DNA of 62,162 bases from Fomitopsis serialis (Eukaryota; Basidiomycota; Agaricomycetes; Polyporales; Fomitopsidaceae): the NCBI RefSeq assembly GCF_022376445.1, contig NW_025955185.1, forward strand, positions 1 to 62,162. Direction: 5' to 3'. The notes under the pieces were generated by a model. That model saw nothing but the letters and a program-made list of their open reading frames with translations, was not told the DNA's origin and made no database searches. Made by a program: the position numbers and the translations under genes. Positions 25,901 to 38,050 of this stretch are shown here, one piece after another. The stretch's first letter is position 1. Every line of letters begins with the position of its first letter.

Positions 25901-28900
25901 ACAGATCCGCATTATCGCCCTTTTCTGTGGGATCCAGAGTACAATAGACGTGTCCAACGACAGTTGTGACGGATGCCAGAACTACACCATTGATCGATCG
26001 TCGTGTTGACGAACATACGATCTGCCATCTTCTGAGCACATTTCTGAACCTCGAGTTCTGTTGAGTACGTACCATGTCTCAGGCGCACGTCGAAGCGAAT
26101 TCGAACACCGTCGCAGACGTATCGATTGGTGATTACAGCAGCGAAGTGAGGACGGGGCAGCCTGGCATGTTGCATAAGCCGTGCCACGTAAGCAGTCCTG
26201 CGTTGCTCCGACGCGCCCACAACGCACCATTGTCCCGCAGCGTCTCGCGTCAAGTGCGACTGCACATAGCTGGCGCGCTGCAAGAGAATGACATGCCGTG
26301 AGCCCGCGTGACTGTCTTCACCGTCGGGCCGTACGAGTCAGCTTCGAGTCTCAGTCGTACGATCAGTCGTTCGCCAGCGTAAATCTGAATGACGGCACCC
26401 ACACCTGGAGAGCTCATCTCCGAGAGTGATTCTTCCCGTCACTCTCCGGCAAGTGTAGCGTCAGCTGAGTCTCCTCTTCGTCTGGATGAGGCTGATCCCT
26501 TGGTGTTGGCGACAGCAAGTTCCTCCGCGATCTATTCCCGCACCAAAGGCACCTGCAAATTGGACTGTAAGGCAGAATCGAGTGGGACTCCTTGACCGGT
26601 ATCTGTATCGACGTCAGCTCGAGAAGTGAAGGATTTCAGTGGCGGTTGACTTACAGCCAGCCTGCCCAGAAGATATTCCACCACTCATCCGGGAGTCGCT
26701 GAGAGAACGCATATGTGGACCACAGGGAGATCGACCGCTGAGCGCCGCCACGTCAATATGGTGGCCGGCTGATCTGCGCCAATTTTTGTAAGGTTCCGTG
26801 ACGTTCGCAGAGGTACCGGCCATCTAGAGTCTCCTCCCTCGGGTCTGCTGGGACCGACGTAGACATGCATGGGCATCTGTGCGTGACCCTGGAGCATCCT
26901 TTTTGGATTCAGGCTTGCAGTAGCAGCGCAGTGTAAACTCGGCTTCACCTCGAAACGGGGGTATCTTATGGGCGGTAGGGCGTGAGGGACATCATCACGA
27001 GCTCGATGGCGACTGCCCATGACGGCGTTTCGGAAAGATGAGGATTATAGCGCGGCTACAGGTGATAGAAGAGCCGAGACGGGGAAGGAGGATAAGAGGG
27101 TGGTCACGATCCCGAATCTGCGTTGTGGATACATATCAGATGGAACACAGCGCGACAGCATGGAGATAGTGATGCGAGGGGCTTACTGTACCCGGGGGAC
27201 ACGCACGAAAATGCGGATGTCACCGAAATTGAATCCTAGACATCGAAGCTGTTAGCCACTAAATATGAAGGCACGAACGCTCCGTGGACGTACTGTGAGC
27301 ACGACCCACATCGCATACATTTTGGCGGTAGGACACGGATATGCGTGATGCGACGTAGACTCGGATTGCTGCACGCGCGCCGGCGTCCCAACTGTGCGTC
27401 ACGGTGGTGCACCGTATACACGACGGACGGGTTATCCGATCCGCCAACGGACGTGGGTGGACTAGCCTGAGTATGGCTGTGTGAAATGGTCCCGCTCGAA
27501 CATGAGTTTGAAATCATGGAGGCGGGGCACGGACAAACTGACCTGTGACGTGGCACGATGTCCGTTGCGAGATCGAAGCCATCCTTGAGGCCAGGGCGGA
27601 ATTGGCATAGCTACGGCATACCGCGAGCATTCTCAGCACCTTGGATGCGTCAACATATGACGCGATCACAAGCAGATCCAACGGGCGACTCACTGCTGGC
27701 TTAGTCTGCTGCGAGCATCGAGGGTGCAGTTCCGACCTTCTTGGGCTGCGCATAGGTTTCATATGCAACATTTCGAGGAGCATGGCTACTTGAGATGATC
27801 CATGTGAGACCTATGCGCAGCCGGGTTAGCAGGAGTGGTGACGAAACGGGAACTTGTGTGGGCATAAGATCAGTTGTGGCACGTCTAGACAGGTTCGTGT
27901 CGGCACTTACTACTGGGTCGCGCGCCGAGGAGCCTCCATATTCTCTGGCATCGAAGCAAAGGCGGTGGGTACTTGATAGGGCCATGTATCAATCTACTTA
28001 CGGGGCAGAGCGACCCGGCGTGGTAAACGATCCGGATTGCAGGCAAGGTCTCCGTCGGTGAGTGCACGTTGCGCGTAACGGCTCTTGGATCGCGAGATGT
28101 CGGCTTTCCCGAAGCAAGTTTCGACGTGTTCGGTTCATGAGTGATGCAGGGCAGTAGCGAATCGTGAGTAATGTCCTGCGAGGCCGCTCGGTGGATGGAG
28201 GAGGCGACGACTTCCGGGAGCGGTTCCGAGTCCCAGCCACCGACGCGTCAGATCGTTCCCACGCACACACAGTTGAAGCGCTCACAGTGGCCACCACTGT
28301 ACACTACATGACACTGTCTCGCGAAGCTCGACGACGCTCGCGAGCATCCGTTAGGGATTTGTTGCGTACTCTTACACGTCGGTTCGCTCCGTTTCTTTGC
28401 AAGTTTCGAGATCTCATGACTATCGAAGCGGAAAAGTCTACGCGCTTCAGAGTGACTAGGTCGTCTCAATACTACGGGGACCCCAGCGGGCCGCTCAGCG
28501 TACCATAGTAGTCGCCAAGTGTGACTCCCTGGAAGTGCGTGGAGACGAACGTATGTAAGGTAAGACACAATCTTACTGCTCGGAACCGTTGTTTCATTGT
28601 GCCTGTAGCAATAAGGGCCGACCGAGAACCTTCGAGGCTCCAAGCACCTACGCCGCTGCAATCCTCAAGCTCGCCGGCCCACCAGAGTACTGTCCGTAGG
28701 CAGCTCGAATGTGATGCTAGCGTCGTGGGCTTGTTCTGCGGCCGTGACTTGCCAGGTAGGTCATATCAATACATATAGAAGCTCATACTGATTGCCCGCC
28801 TGCGTAGGCTCGTCCTGGCCATGAGATGCACACCTGCTATCTCCAACGACGTCACCCATACTGCGAACAATACAGAATCTGGCGCGTAGCGGTGCATCTG

Positions 28901-29568
28901 GAAGACAATGGTGATATGCCACCGACTTTGCATCGTCCTGAGTGGCGAATTCTCCGCCTCATCTACTATGCATTGTCCACCTCAAACTTCGACTCACCTG
29001 CCAGTGCTCAAGCTGCGCGTCTGCCTTTCCTCCATCAGCATAAATACGCCGCGATGGTCGTGCTCCGTCGTTTCCCATGATATTACGCCGATGTCCATGT
29101 CAAAGTGCCAATGTTCCGCTCAACCCTCGCCCTGTACGAGCTCGCTACCATTCCTCCTAACCAGCGGTGCACATCGCGAGCCACTCCTCGTGCGCTATCG
29201 TTTCGGTGAGCTGGCAGCTTGCTTGAGATGTTCTCGTGCTGACTCGTACGCGCTGTGTTAATGTAGGATCCCGTAGAACGACTTTCGGAACGCTATACGA
29301 GCGTCATCATCTATGCACGCTCGTATCCGTCTGCCCTAGACCGGATACCGTTGTGGCGCGGTTTCTTCCATCCGCTGAAGAGGGGTTGCCTCACAATTAT
29401 CCGGACACTATGGGCGCGACACCCCGTGGATCCGGTGACGGACAAACCGTCTACGCCTACCAGAAAATTCGAGGTGACTACTCTGCCCCGATATCACTGT
29501 GCTCAAACAATCATCATCCGCGTCACGATAGCCTATGAGCACCATCCAAGGCGCCACGCAACTGCGGA
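25901..29568. other. Unassigned sequence with coding-like fragments
   Basis: No gene can be followed. Coding-like pieces are a Ser/Asp-rich + strand stretch at 26389-26520 (MTAPTPGELISESDSS), a - strand stretch near 26170-25990 (RIRFDVRLRHG), and a + strand stretch at 28905-29080 (RPEWRILRLIYYALSTS). Each is bounded by stops, with no credible splice partner. They may be remains of further repeat copies. Confidence 0.3.
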
Positions 29569-29846
29569 GTGGTGGAAGGTAAAGGAAACCAGCTAGGTCG
29601 GCCAGCGCGGAGGGCAGTGAAAAAACATGTACGTATGTGCTATCTTCAGGTGTGTCGATGCGTCTCACAGCTTGCGCTAGTGAGACTGTGGGATCTGCGA
29701 CGAGACGATGAGCCCAAGACGCGATCGCGACACATGAGCAGCGCCAGGCACCGCGACGAGATGAAGAGGAACATACCGCTCCCAGAGATAGCTGAGCTCA
29801 AGTGTCCGACTTGTAACAAAGTACACGGCAGCCCACGGACGCTTTG
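29569..29846 (+). pseudogene. Exon fragment ending in a CPTC motif, cut by a duplication
   Basis: An open frame of 92 codons ends in a polar, basic stretch (SSARHRDEMKRN), then LKCPTCNKVHGS, which looks like the first half of a C2H2-type module. It is interrupted exactly where the copy of zinc-module gene 2 begins (about 29847). No His pair follows. It could be a different zinc-module gene truncated by that insertion, but one Cys-x2-Cys is thin evidence. Confidence 0.3.
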
Positions 29847-31245
29847 ATGTTCATCTGACTTCAGTGGACTTCAGGTTCTGGGATCAAGAGGTCGACGAGA
29901 CAGTTCAGCATGACGACTTCAGCTCTTGGGATCAAGAGGTCGCCGAGACGATTCAATCTGCCGACTGCTCGGAACAAAAGATGACCGCACTCAAGGCCCC
30001 GGAATTGATGAAGACGCTTGCGGAATGGTGCGCAGATGGTCCCATTGTCTTCACTTGGTCGATAGTAACTGTTTATGTTCAGCATCACGGGTAGTGGCTG
30101 CCAGTGGGACGACTGCTTTGACGTCGGGACGAATACCGACTCGTCACCGTCAGGCGAGGAGAATCTGTCACCCATGGCGGATACAGTCGATCTGGCGGCA
30201 CTGTTTCCCGCAGTGTTGCAGACAGAAGAGCCTCCGTCTGAATCAGATGTGGCACTAGGGCCGGCCCTCCCATAACGTCCAGTCAGCCACCGCACAAGAG
30301 ACGAAGGATAGAGATGTACGTACCTCAAGTATTATACAATGTGGTCGTCGGCACTTACATCGATTCACGATGCAGAAAAGGGGCTGATCGTGGAGAAAAT
30401 AAGGGTCGCAAAGGCCGTCTGGCCTCCATACGTATGGGGGATATACTCGAAAGTCTGGGTGCCTCGGGCCATGAAACTTATGGTGGTCGATCGTCAGCCC
30501 ACGGCGAAGTGCTCATTCTGGTTCTCATCGGTATGTGCTCTCAGTCAGTCCCTTGAGATTATCCTCGTTGATGTGTCGTATCCGCTACAGCGCTGTATCA
30601 CGGAGTGCCCGATCGCGAGTCAGCGGCTCCGGTCTCCACCCATACCATGCAATCTCCTCGATTCGCCCCGGGGATACCTATATCGCTACCGCAGTTCTCC
30701 GTTACACGACGCTCAGACTCGCCCAGTAACTCCTGGGCGGGCTCATCAATATCTCATGGGCTCGGAGTGCCCTCAAGCTCATCCTTGGATGTTCCAGGCG
30801 TACTTGCTGCCTCCTCATCCGGACAGAAACGTAGACACGAGCACGTAGTAGAGGACTGCGAGGACTGCGAGGACCGCGAGGACATTGCAGCACCCCCACT
30901 GCAGCCACGTCGTTTGTCGGGGGCCTTGAAGATGGTCTCGTCACGCAGCCGCTCCCGGGGTCTTCAACGATCCCCGAGCTTCAGGCACCCGGCGTAATCC
31001 CCGAGAGCATGCAGATGCATGCTCCCCCATTTCCACCCCCAATTCCAGAATCTACGAAGATATGGGAAAATACATGCACTTGGAAGCTCGACAACGAACG
31101 CGTTTGTGGCCGACGTGGAGATTCAGAGGACATCTGGCAGCACATACGTGCCGACCATGGTCTCGATGCGCTGGCAAAGGTGGAGCCGCCACCAAGACGC
31201 ACGCAGTGCAACTGGGCGGAATGCGAGTTCTCTGTAGTTCCGTCG
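29847..31245 (+). pseudogene. Zinc-module locus 5: truncated copy of gene 2
   Basis: Similarity to gene 2 starts at 29847, which corresponds to position 10827, in the middle of intron 1 of gene 2. Exon 1 is therefore absent. It continues through the WDQEV duplication, the WDDCF motif, the two in-frame introns, the QKRRHEH patch and module 1 (C-x9-C-x11-H-x4-H). It ends inside module 2, just after CNWAECEFS at about 31235, where gene 2 continues with the spacer and His pair. Small indels shift the frame at several points (around 30270, 30590 and 30920). The third-intron acceptor seen in gene 2 is altered here (cgg in place of cag). Loss of both ends and of frame makes it a pseudogene. Confidence 0.75.
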
Positions 31246-31952
31246 ATATATACAAGGCGAGTTTGTACTTCACATACGTGTCTACAATGAGCTCATAGCT
31301 CGGCCGACTTTGACCTAGGTCTAGGTTTATCGCGCAACCGGACGAAGGATCGTTGAAGAACAGTCAATTGAGCGGATGGACTGAGGTGACGCACCAAAAA
31401 CCTATTGAATCCCGACCTCCCTTGCCACAAGGTCGAAGAGTCGGAGCGGATTGACCTGGACGTAGCGCTTACAGATGGTGCAACGCAATGTCATCTCGAA
31501 GGTCGCCTGGCTGGTGCATTCGCATCTGTGGCAAGCACCTGGGAGATGACAATGTGGTTTGGGCAACATATATCGCGCCTTAGTCTTACCAGCAGGCGTG
31601 GGGAGTCATCCTTTCCCTCGTCCAACCTTCGTATTGGTCCCTAGGGAGGGAGGAGGCATGGGTGTACGAAGACTTGCCTTGCCCCCATAGCTAAAGGCGC
31701 TCCCATGATGACCCACAAGCATATTGATCACACTAAGATGGGGTCATCTGGGTACATGTTCACCACAACGATATGAAGATCTGTAGTCGGTAATACTACA
31801 GTACTTGTCGAGAACACGGAGACCGTAACATGAAAGCGCATCCACAGCTACAGATAAATACATATAAGGTAGCGACAATACATAACGAGAACGTTCAAGG
31901 CAGAGCCGGTACACGGACCGGACAAGCACAACACCAACAGTGGTACAGAGGA
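31246..31952. other. Intergenic between zinc-module loci 5 and 6
   Basis: No gene is supported. The strand nearer 31860-31950 is the 3' flank of zinc-module gene 6 and is A/T-rich. Open frames are below 80 codons. Confidence 0.4.
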
Positions 31953-33935
31953 TCATACCGGGGAAAGCCTATCACCAAAATGCTCGGGACGTTTCTCCAT
32001 GAAGTCGTCGAGACACTCCCGGAAATGGTTGCGGCCCCGTGCGCATCGATCTGACCGTATGTATTTGCCGCACATGTCGCACCACATAAATTTGTCGCCG
32101 TGGAAGCGCCAGTGCATCGCCTGGACATGCCTATCGAGGTTCGCGAACAGCAGCGACGCCCTAGAGTCGAAAGCCGCGCCCTGCGGGCAGAGTTGGCATC
32201 GTACGAGGGGGGTCGAGACGGTCGTACTGGCTTCTTTCGCCAGCTGTGGCCTGTGTTTGACCTTCCAATGCTTGAATCGGTCCTGTTGCGTACCCTCGAA
32301 GCCGCACTCGTTCCAGTCACACTTTCCGACGACCGGCGCCGGCTCCGCCTTCGCGGGGTCCACCGCGTAGTGGTCGGCACGGATGTGCGACCAAATCTCC
32401 AACGCGGTGCCTTCCCTCCCGCACTTCTCCCCTTTCCGAATCTTCCATCCACAAGTATTATCGACGGACGGAGGCGGAGGCGGTGGTGGTGGCGGATTCA
32501 ACATGAGTTGGAGCACAGGTCGTGCCTTGGCCTGTGGTTGGTGAGGTGCCGGTCGGGGGCGCGTGTCGCCGTCTTCATCGGCCCCAGATCCTCGTCTCCG
32601 CTTCTGTCCGGGCGTTGACGCGGAGACATCGAGTGAATCGGCAGGCACGTAGGACTCCCAAGCCGAGCTGGTGTATGATTGTATGTGTGGCTGAGGGGGC
32701 GTGGATTGCACGAACGTATGGACGAAGGTTCCGTCCAAGATAGGTGCAGATGGTGTCGTGGTACCGGGAGCTCCTCCATCCTCCGATCTCGCACTGGACG
32801 CAGAAGCCGCAATGCTGAATGCTCTGTACCCTTGCCGGGTCTCGATCTGGTCTTCCCTCACGCTATGACGCAGAAGCCAGATCGTCAATTGCTGCATAAA
32901 GGGAAGTTCGGCCGCGCCTACGTACGGTATCTCGAATGCGGGCCTCATCGGCGCCGCGAGTGCCTGTGTTCCTGTGTAGTAGGTCGTCGTATGCGACTTA
33001 TGCGCAGAGACGGGCGGCAGGGAATGAGGATGAATGCTCGGACGAGTGGTAGTGGTACCAGGGAAGCTGATGCAGCAATCGATTCAGTGAAAGTTGTCAA
33101 TGAAGCGTCTGTATTGCATACCTGGTTACTGTCTCTGCGTGGTTGTCCAGCGTCACCCGAGATGACGATGCCTCAGGCTGAGGCTGCGACGAAATTGCAG
33201 GAGCCTGGTCCCCGCCTGTCCGAGCTCCCACGATAGCTCCTTCCTGTCGTTGAGGCTGCTTGCGGGCAGCACTCCGGCTAGGATCACGGATGATACATAG
33301 TCAGTGTCTGTGACGAGGGCTTAGGAGACTACAAAGCTACTCACCTCTGTCTCGGAAGCGGTACTACCTTGCGCGCCGCCGGTGCGTCCCGAGATGCAGA
33401 CCGTCTGGACACCGGAGGTGGTGGTTGAGTAGGCGAAGGAGGCGAAGGTAAAGGCGATGGGGGCTGTGGAAAGTACAGCAGCGGAGGAGTGGACACGGGC
33501 GATGCTGATGATTCCGACGATGGGCTCGTCATAGTCAACGAAGGTGTGGAGAGTGACTCAGCACCAATGGACGGCGAGGGCGCGGGGTCTGTTTGGTGTA
33601 CGCGCTCTACCTCGTCGTTTGAATCGCCGGTCGAGTTGAAGACGACCGGATCAGGCAAGCCCCTGGCGATGACGCGCCGTCAGTGAAGTGACCGGGTACA
33701 GAGTGTCCCAGTCTTACCTTTCGCCGATGTCAACTTCCTTCATGAACCCATCGCTATCCCAAAGATGATTGCTATCACCCGACCGGCTGTCGAAGTCGGG
33801 CTCCGGCAGCGATTCACTAGCCAACCATCAGCAGTCGGCTGTAAGATTGGACTGGGAGACATACAACTGGAACAACGCCGAGATCTCGGCAGCGTTGTTG
33901 AGCCCGAAGTCAGATATGTCGAGGTCTTGGAACAT
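31953..33935 (-). CDS. Zinc-module protein 6 (four Cys/His modules), intact
   Basis: Five exons: 33935-33865, 33816-33718, 33662-33345, 33277-33122 and 33066-31953. They sum to 1758 bases (585 residues), with every junction GT..AG and in phase. This is the best-supported model in the window. The first exon encodes an acidic start (MFQDLDISDFG). Ser/Pro-rich sequence follows, with a QKRRRGS patch and a run of eight or nine prolines just before the modules. Modules: C-x9-C-x11-H-x4-H, C-x4-C-x11-H-x4-H, CQLC-x19-H-x4-H followed by W, and WCDMCGK..H-x3-C. An acidic N-terminus plus zinc modules would suit a transcription regulator, but that is inference. Upstream, on the coding strand, a TATA-like box lies near 34132 and the leader is pyrimidine-rich. 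Partner copy 4 diverges from it. Confidence 0.85.
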
Positions 33936-34189
33936 CGTCGACTTGCTGATGATGGGATTGAAGCTGATAACAATGGTAACCGGGGGGAGGGGAATCAGGT
34001 GTGGAAGGAAGGGATGCTGGATAGATGAGGGGAGTGGATGCTAGTGAGAGGCGCAAGGGAAGAGGATGCGGAGAGGTGGTCGTCGCGGGTAGAGTAGCGA
34101 GCCGTGTTTGAGTTGGCGCGTGCAAATTATATACCTCATTTCGCGCCCCGCTGAGTACGCTCTGATCCCACTCTCCCTTCCCGCCCGGC
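33936..34189. promoter_or_regulatory. Control region between zinc-module gene 6 and partner copy 4
   Basis: On the - strand a TATA-like gtatataatt lies at 34135-34126, about 195 bases before the ATG of gene 6. The leader between them is C/T-rich on that strand, as at the 21.8 kb locus. A gtttgag..gtgcaaat stretch at 34107-34127 resembles the gttcgatttt..gtgcaaac block found at the start of partner copies 2 and 3, so it may serve the other direction. Confidence 0.45.
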
Positions 34190-36930
34190 CCCGTCACTCC
34201 GCTCGCGCGAACCAGACCCAGCGAACCATTCGGAGCATTACCCTGCTCCGAACAGCCCTCTACGACAAGCTCGCCCGTCAGAGCCCCTCGCTCTCGCCCC
34301 AGAGACGACATGCGCGACTGCCCGCATCGAGACCAAGGCATATCCGGATTTGGGAACTGCGCACAGACCCCCAGCACCGACGGCCTCGTGCCGCGACTTC
34401 CTCAGCCATCGGCCGCCAGCCTGCCCTCGATATCTGAGCTATCTCGCAACTCCGGACTCGACGACGACCAGTTTTGGGGTCTCTGCTGCCCGAGGTCGAC
34501 GACAATCCCTCCCACGTTCCAGTGGCTTCGGTGAGAGGGTACCACTCGGCAGCAGCCGAGCAGTCGTTCCATCCTATGGCTCTTCCAGCAAGCCTCGTCC
34601 TCCCAAGAGGCGGTTAGGTCGTATACGCAGTCTCTGAAGCCGAATATCAGTCCATAGTCACATCCGAACGAGCTTGGCGCACTAAAATTTCTGTCCCCAC
34701 CTCGAGTGGCTCACTCTCTACCGCCACCTTCACGCACCCTGAACGCTCCTACGTTGTTTCCTGTGTCTTCTGCCACTCCGGGAAGCGGCGCATCGATATA
34801 GTAAGCGAGATGCCTGCTCATTGTGCGACATAATCAACTTACACGTCGTGCAACTGACATAGGCGTGGCACTCACTTTCGAACCATCGACGGACAACCCC
34901 TTTGCATCATGACATTGTCCCTCTCAAGACCATTGGCGACGATAAACCTGGAGCTACAAGACGGATCTATGGCCTAAACGCCATTGCGAGCATGTCGTGA
35001 ACCATCAGCCACTATCCGGTCTTCCTTTGCGCCTACCTCCGATGTCCAGGGGACGTCTCCAACGGTTTCGCACCGTGATCAGGCTGTCCGGGATTGTCGA
35101 ACACACCAACCCGTCGCGAAATGATCCCTCCTACCGGCTCTTTGGCGTCATGCCGATGCTCGCCTTCGTCGTCTTACTGCGCCAAGTTACCTTGATGTTA
35201 CACAACGACAAGAATCTCGCCGTCTGCCTCTGGACGCTGCGTCGCTCACCTATGGGGACACGTCCAACGGACGAACGTCGGTACGTCCTCGTCATCAATG
35301 GCTTCTCATCTTTCTGAATACAACATACCCACAGGGCCACTTCCTCAAATCTACTCTCTAAGGACTGTGACGTGAGTTCGATAGTCGATTCTCAGCTCCT
35401 CCATGTCGACCGACATACTTACTCACCTTTACCCAGGTTGGCAGGCAATGGGACGCAGACAATGATCCACGGTACACCTTCACGCACGAAAAACTGCACT
35501 GTAGTGGACCGTTACTGCGGTTTGATGCTTGCTGGCGGATGCTTTGCCCTGTCCTGGCGAAAGAGGCCGTGAACGTCAGGCATCTCGACAAACCTATGAT
35601 CTTCGCATGAAACAGCCTTCACGGCTCCACGTACCAGTGACGAGGGGCTCGTAACGCGTGACGAGAACCTGAATGTGAGCATCATACCCCTTCAAAGAGG
35701 ACTCATTTACCATCTGCTCACGGACCTGCACAGATTCCGTGAATGGTCAACGTACGGAACGACCATTTTCGGACTTCCAACAATGCACATCGCGACGACG
35801 TTAAGGAGTTTGTCCATCCTCCGCATGTCATACTGTTCAGTAAACATGCGGAGTTCTATTGGTCGCCCGTAAACCTCGTCCCGTATGCCTGACGAAAGTG
35901 GTCAAGACGTCACGGTCCTTGATTCTGGCTCCCCGCGAACACAGTTGGATCTGTACTTCGGTGCAGGCACAAGAACGCTCCGCTTCCACTCAACTTCAAG
36001 CATCGCTCGCCCCACCAAAGTACCACAGCGCATGCAGGATCGCTTCCTAGGACACTGCGTGTACTTCATCCAGTAGTCTCTTTCGTATGCAACAAACCTC
36101 CGGATGCGCACCGCTCGGAAGGCGTCTCCTGGCCGGCGACATGCCTCTTCGTGGGGACTCGTGTCGTCAACCTACGGATGTTAACCTCCTCGACACGGTC
36201 TTCTCTAGGCACGAGGGTTAGCATGGGACGACAAGGCAAAGGAACGCCTGGCCGACGACGTACTTGTAGAACGAACCTGCGAACCTGGAATGAAGCCCTC
36301 GTTCACCGAGTGCCTTGTGGGACGGAACACCTTCTGCGCGATCCGGACAAGGAAAAGACACGCATAGACGGCGGCGAATCTCTAAAACAAACCATCAGCC
36401 TCGAAATAGATAGCGGGATTTTCGCGGTATCCGCAGCGTACTCAAGCTCCAACACCGAAACGTTGCCGCAAGCCCTCAAAGCTCTTTCTATATTCACGAA
36501 TCGACTCACGGGCCTCAAGTATACCGCCCATCGGGCGATTCCGCCACTCAATGTCGAAGGCCTCACCTTCGATGGCAGAGACAGGCCTGGTTCCAATCGT
36601 GACAGACAAATCAACCACTTAGGCGAGATGACTGTAAATGGTTCTGGGGCAATCCTCACCGCGCGCACCAGAACCGCAAGTGCGAGCACTGTGGCACGGA
36701 GAACGAAGCCCGACCCTGGTCCGCGGTAGCGAAGGATTGCCGCAGGCTGATGCGTAGGCCTCTCTTCGCGCGTCTCGTGATCACGCACGAAACAGCCAGA
36801 GGCCATTGATCGAAGGGCATATGTCGAAGGGCGTATCAATATCTCCGCCACAACCTCTATGGACGTCGGATCCTTAGGGCGGGCTTTCCGTCCATGGAGG
36901 CGGGTGACGCACCGGCGGGACGTATACATC
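34190..36930 (+). pseudogene. Partner repeat, copy 4 (gene-like, frames broken)
   Basis: This is the inverted relative of 3717-5797, about 0.6 kb longer, with extra sequence mainly between 35300 and 36400. Protein-like stretches include VPRLPQPS..SISELSR at about 34390-34440, LLPEVDDNPSHVPVAS near 34500, and PPRVAHSLPPPSRTL near 34700. Each lies in a different frame relative to the next, in the same way as in copy 1. This could mean an unrecognised intron arrangement in place of random decay. Stops interrupt the remainder. Product not recognised. Confidence 0.5.
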
Positions 36931-36949
36931 CAGAAAGCTCACCGGAGAC

Positions 36950-38050
36950 GTGACCCAATGAATCAAGGCGCAGCATGCGCATTTTATGGGTGAAAGAGTC
37001 GGCATATTACCTACATTAACTAAGCCGATAATACGTTGGGTTAATTTACAATGAATCACGCCGCATCACGGCTGCAAAACAAGGTGAACATTATGAACAC
37101 ATTCTATATAAACTTACCATATGTCCAAGAGTATCTCACAAGCCTCATGCTGAACACAATTAAAATGAACCCCAGGTATAGCTGGCATGAGGCAGCCACT
37201 TGCATATGAGGATCATCTTGATTTCATTCTGAATGTCTCCAGTATGAAATCACAATGTAACACTAGGAGTCATTCAGAGGCCACTTAAGTCTTACTGGGG
37301 TAATATTCAAAATGACCCCCTGAGTAAGCCCAGACTGAGGCTCACATGTATCAATGTATGGAGATCAAAATGAGCACAAAAGTATAGTATGGATAATGCA
37401 GCCACTTACATATGATCATTACTTGGGCCTCAAATCGAATATCCTATGATAGCTCACATGTATGTAGTGGTGGCATGATGAGTATTCTTTGGAAATCAAT
37501 CAGATGGACTCATAGTAATCACAAAATGAAATAGCCCTTCATATCTGGTCCAGACTTGAACCAGCCTACATTTTCCAATCATTCAACAAAATCAGTACAC
37601 CCAACCTATGTGGTCTATTCAGCACAGTCAACTTGTATACTCTGTTCAGCTAAATCAGCACAATCAGTACAACCAGCCTATGCAGTCTTTTCAGCACAAA
37701 CAACCTGTACACTCTATTCAACAAAATCAGCACAATCAGTACAACCAGCCTAAGTGGTTTCTTCAGTACAAACAACCTGTATACCCTATTCAACAAAATC
37801 AGCACAATCAGTACAGACAGCCTGTATACCCTATTCAACAAAATCAGTACAACCAGCCTATGTACTTTGTTCATCACAATCATGCAATCATATAAATTCA
37901 GTACAGCCAGCCTATGTAGTCTATCCAATACAATCCACCGGATTCAGTACAGCTAGCCTATGTACTCAATTCAACACAATCCATGAAACTCAGTGAAGTC
38001 AATCCATTATGGAAATCAACAAAATCAATAGAATCAACGAAACTTAGTGC
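36950..38050. other. Low-GC island
   Basis: Composition changes sharply to A/T-rich relative to both flanks. The left half (36950-37550) has no open frame of note. The right half carries the 72-base repeat described separately. No splice-like structure, terminal repeat or target-site duplication could be seen at the borders. Confidence 0.6.
37560..37960 (+). repeat. 72-base tandem repeat, in-frame, Gln/Asn-rich if translated
   Basis: The unit is built of 27 + 27 + 18 bases (each a multiple of three), each part starting with a cag/caa codon. About four full units and several partial ones are present. In the frame 37608-37895 it would encode repeats of the form QYNQPM, QHKQPV, IQQNQHN, 24 residues each. 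There is no upstream exon or promoter that I can support, so expression is unknown. Confidence 0.75.

Noticed and set aside
36950..38050. Mitochondrial DNA insertion as the cause of low GC
   Set aside because: No mitochondrial gene fragment could be recognised in either strand, and the tandem repeat is not typical of one; the idea is not excluded but has no support.
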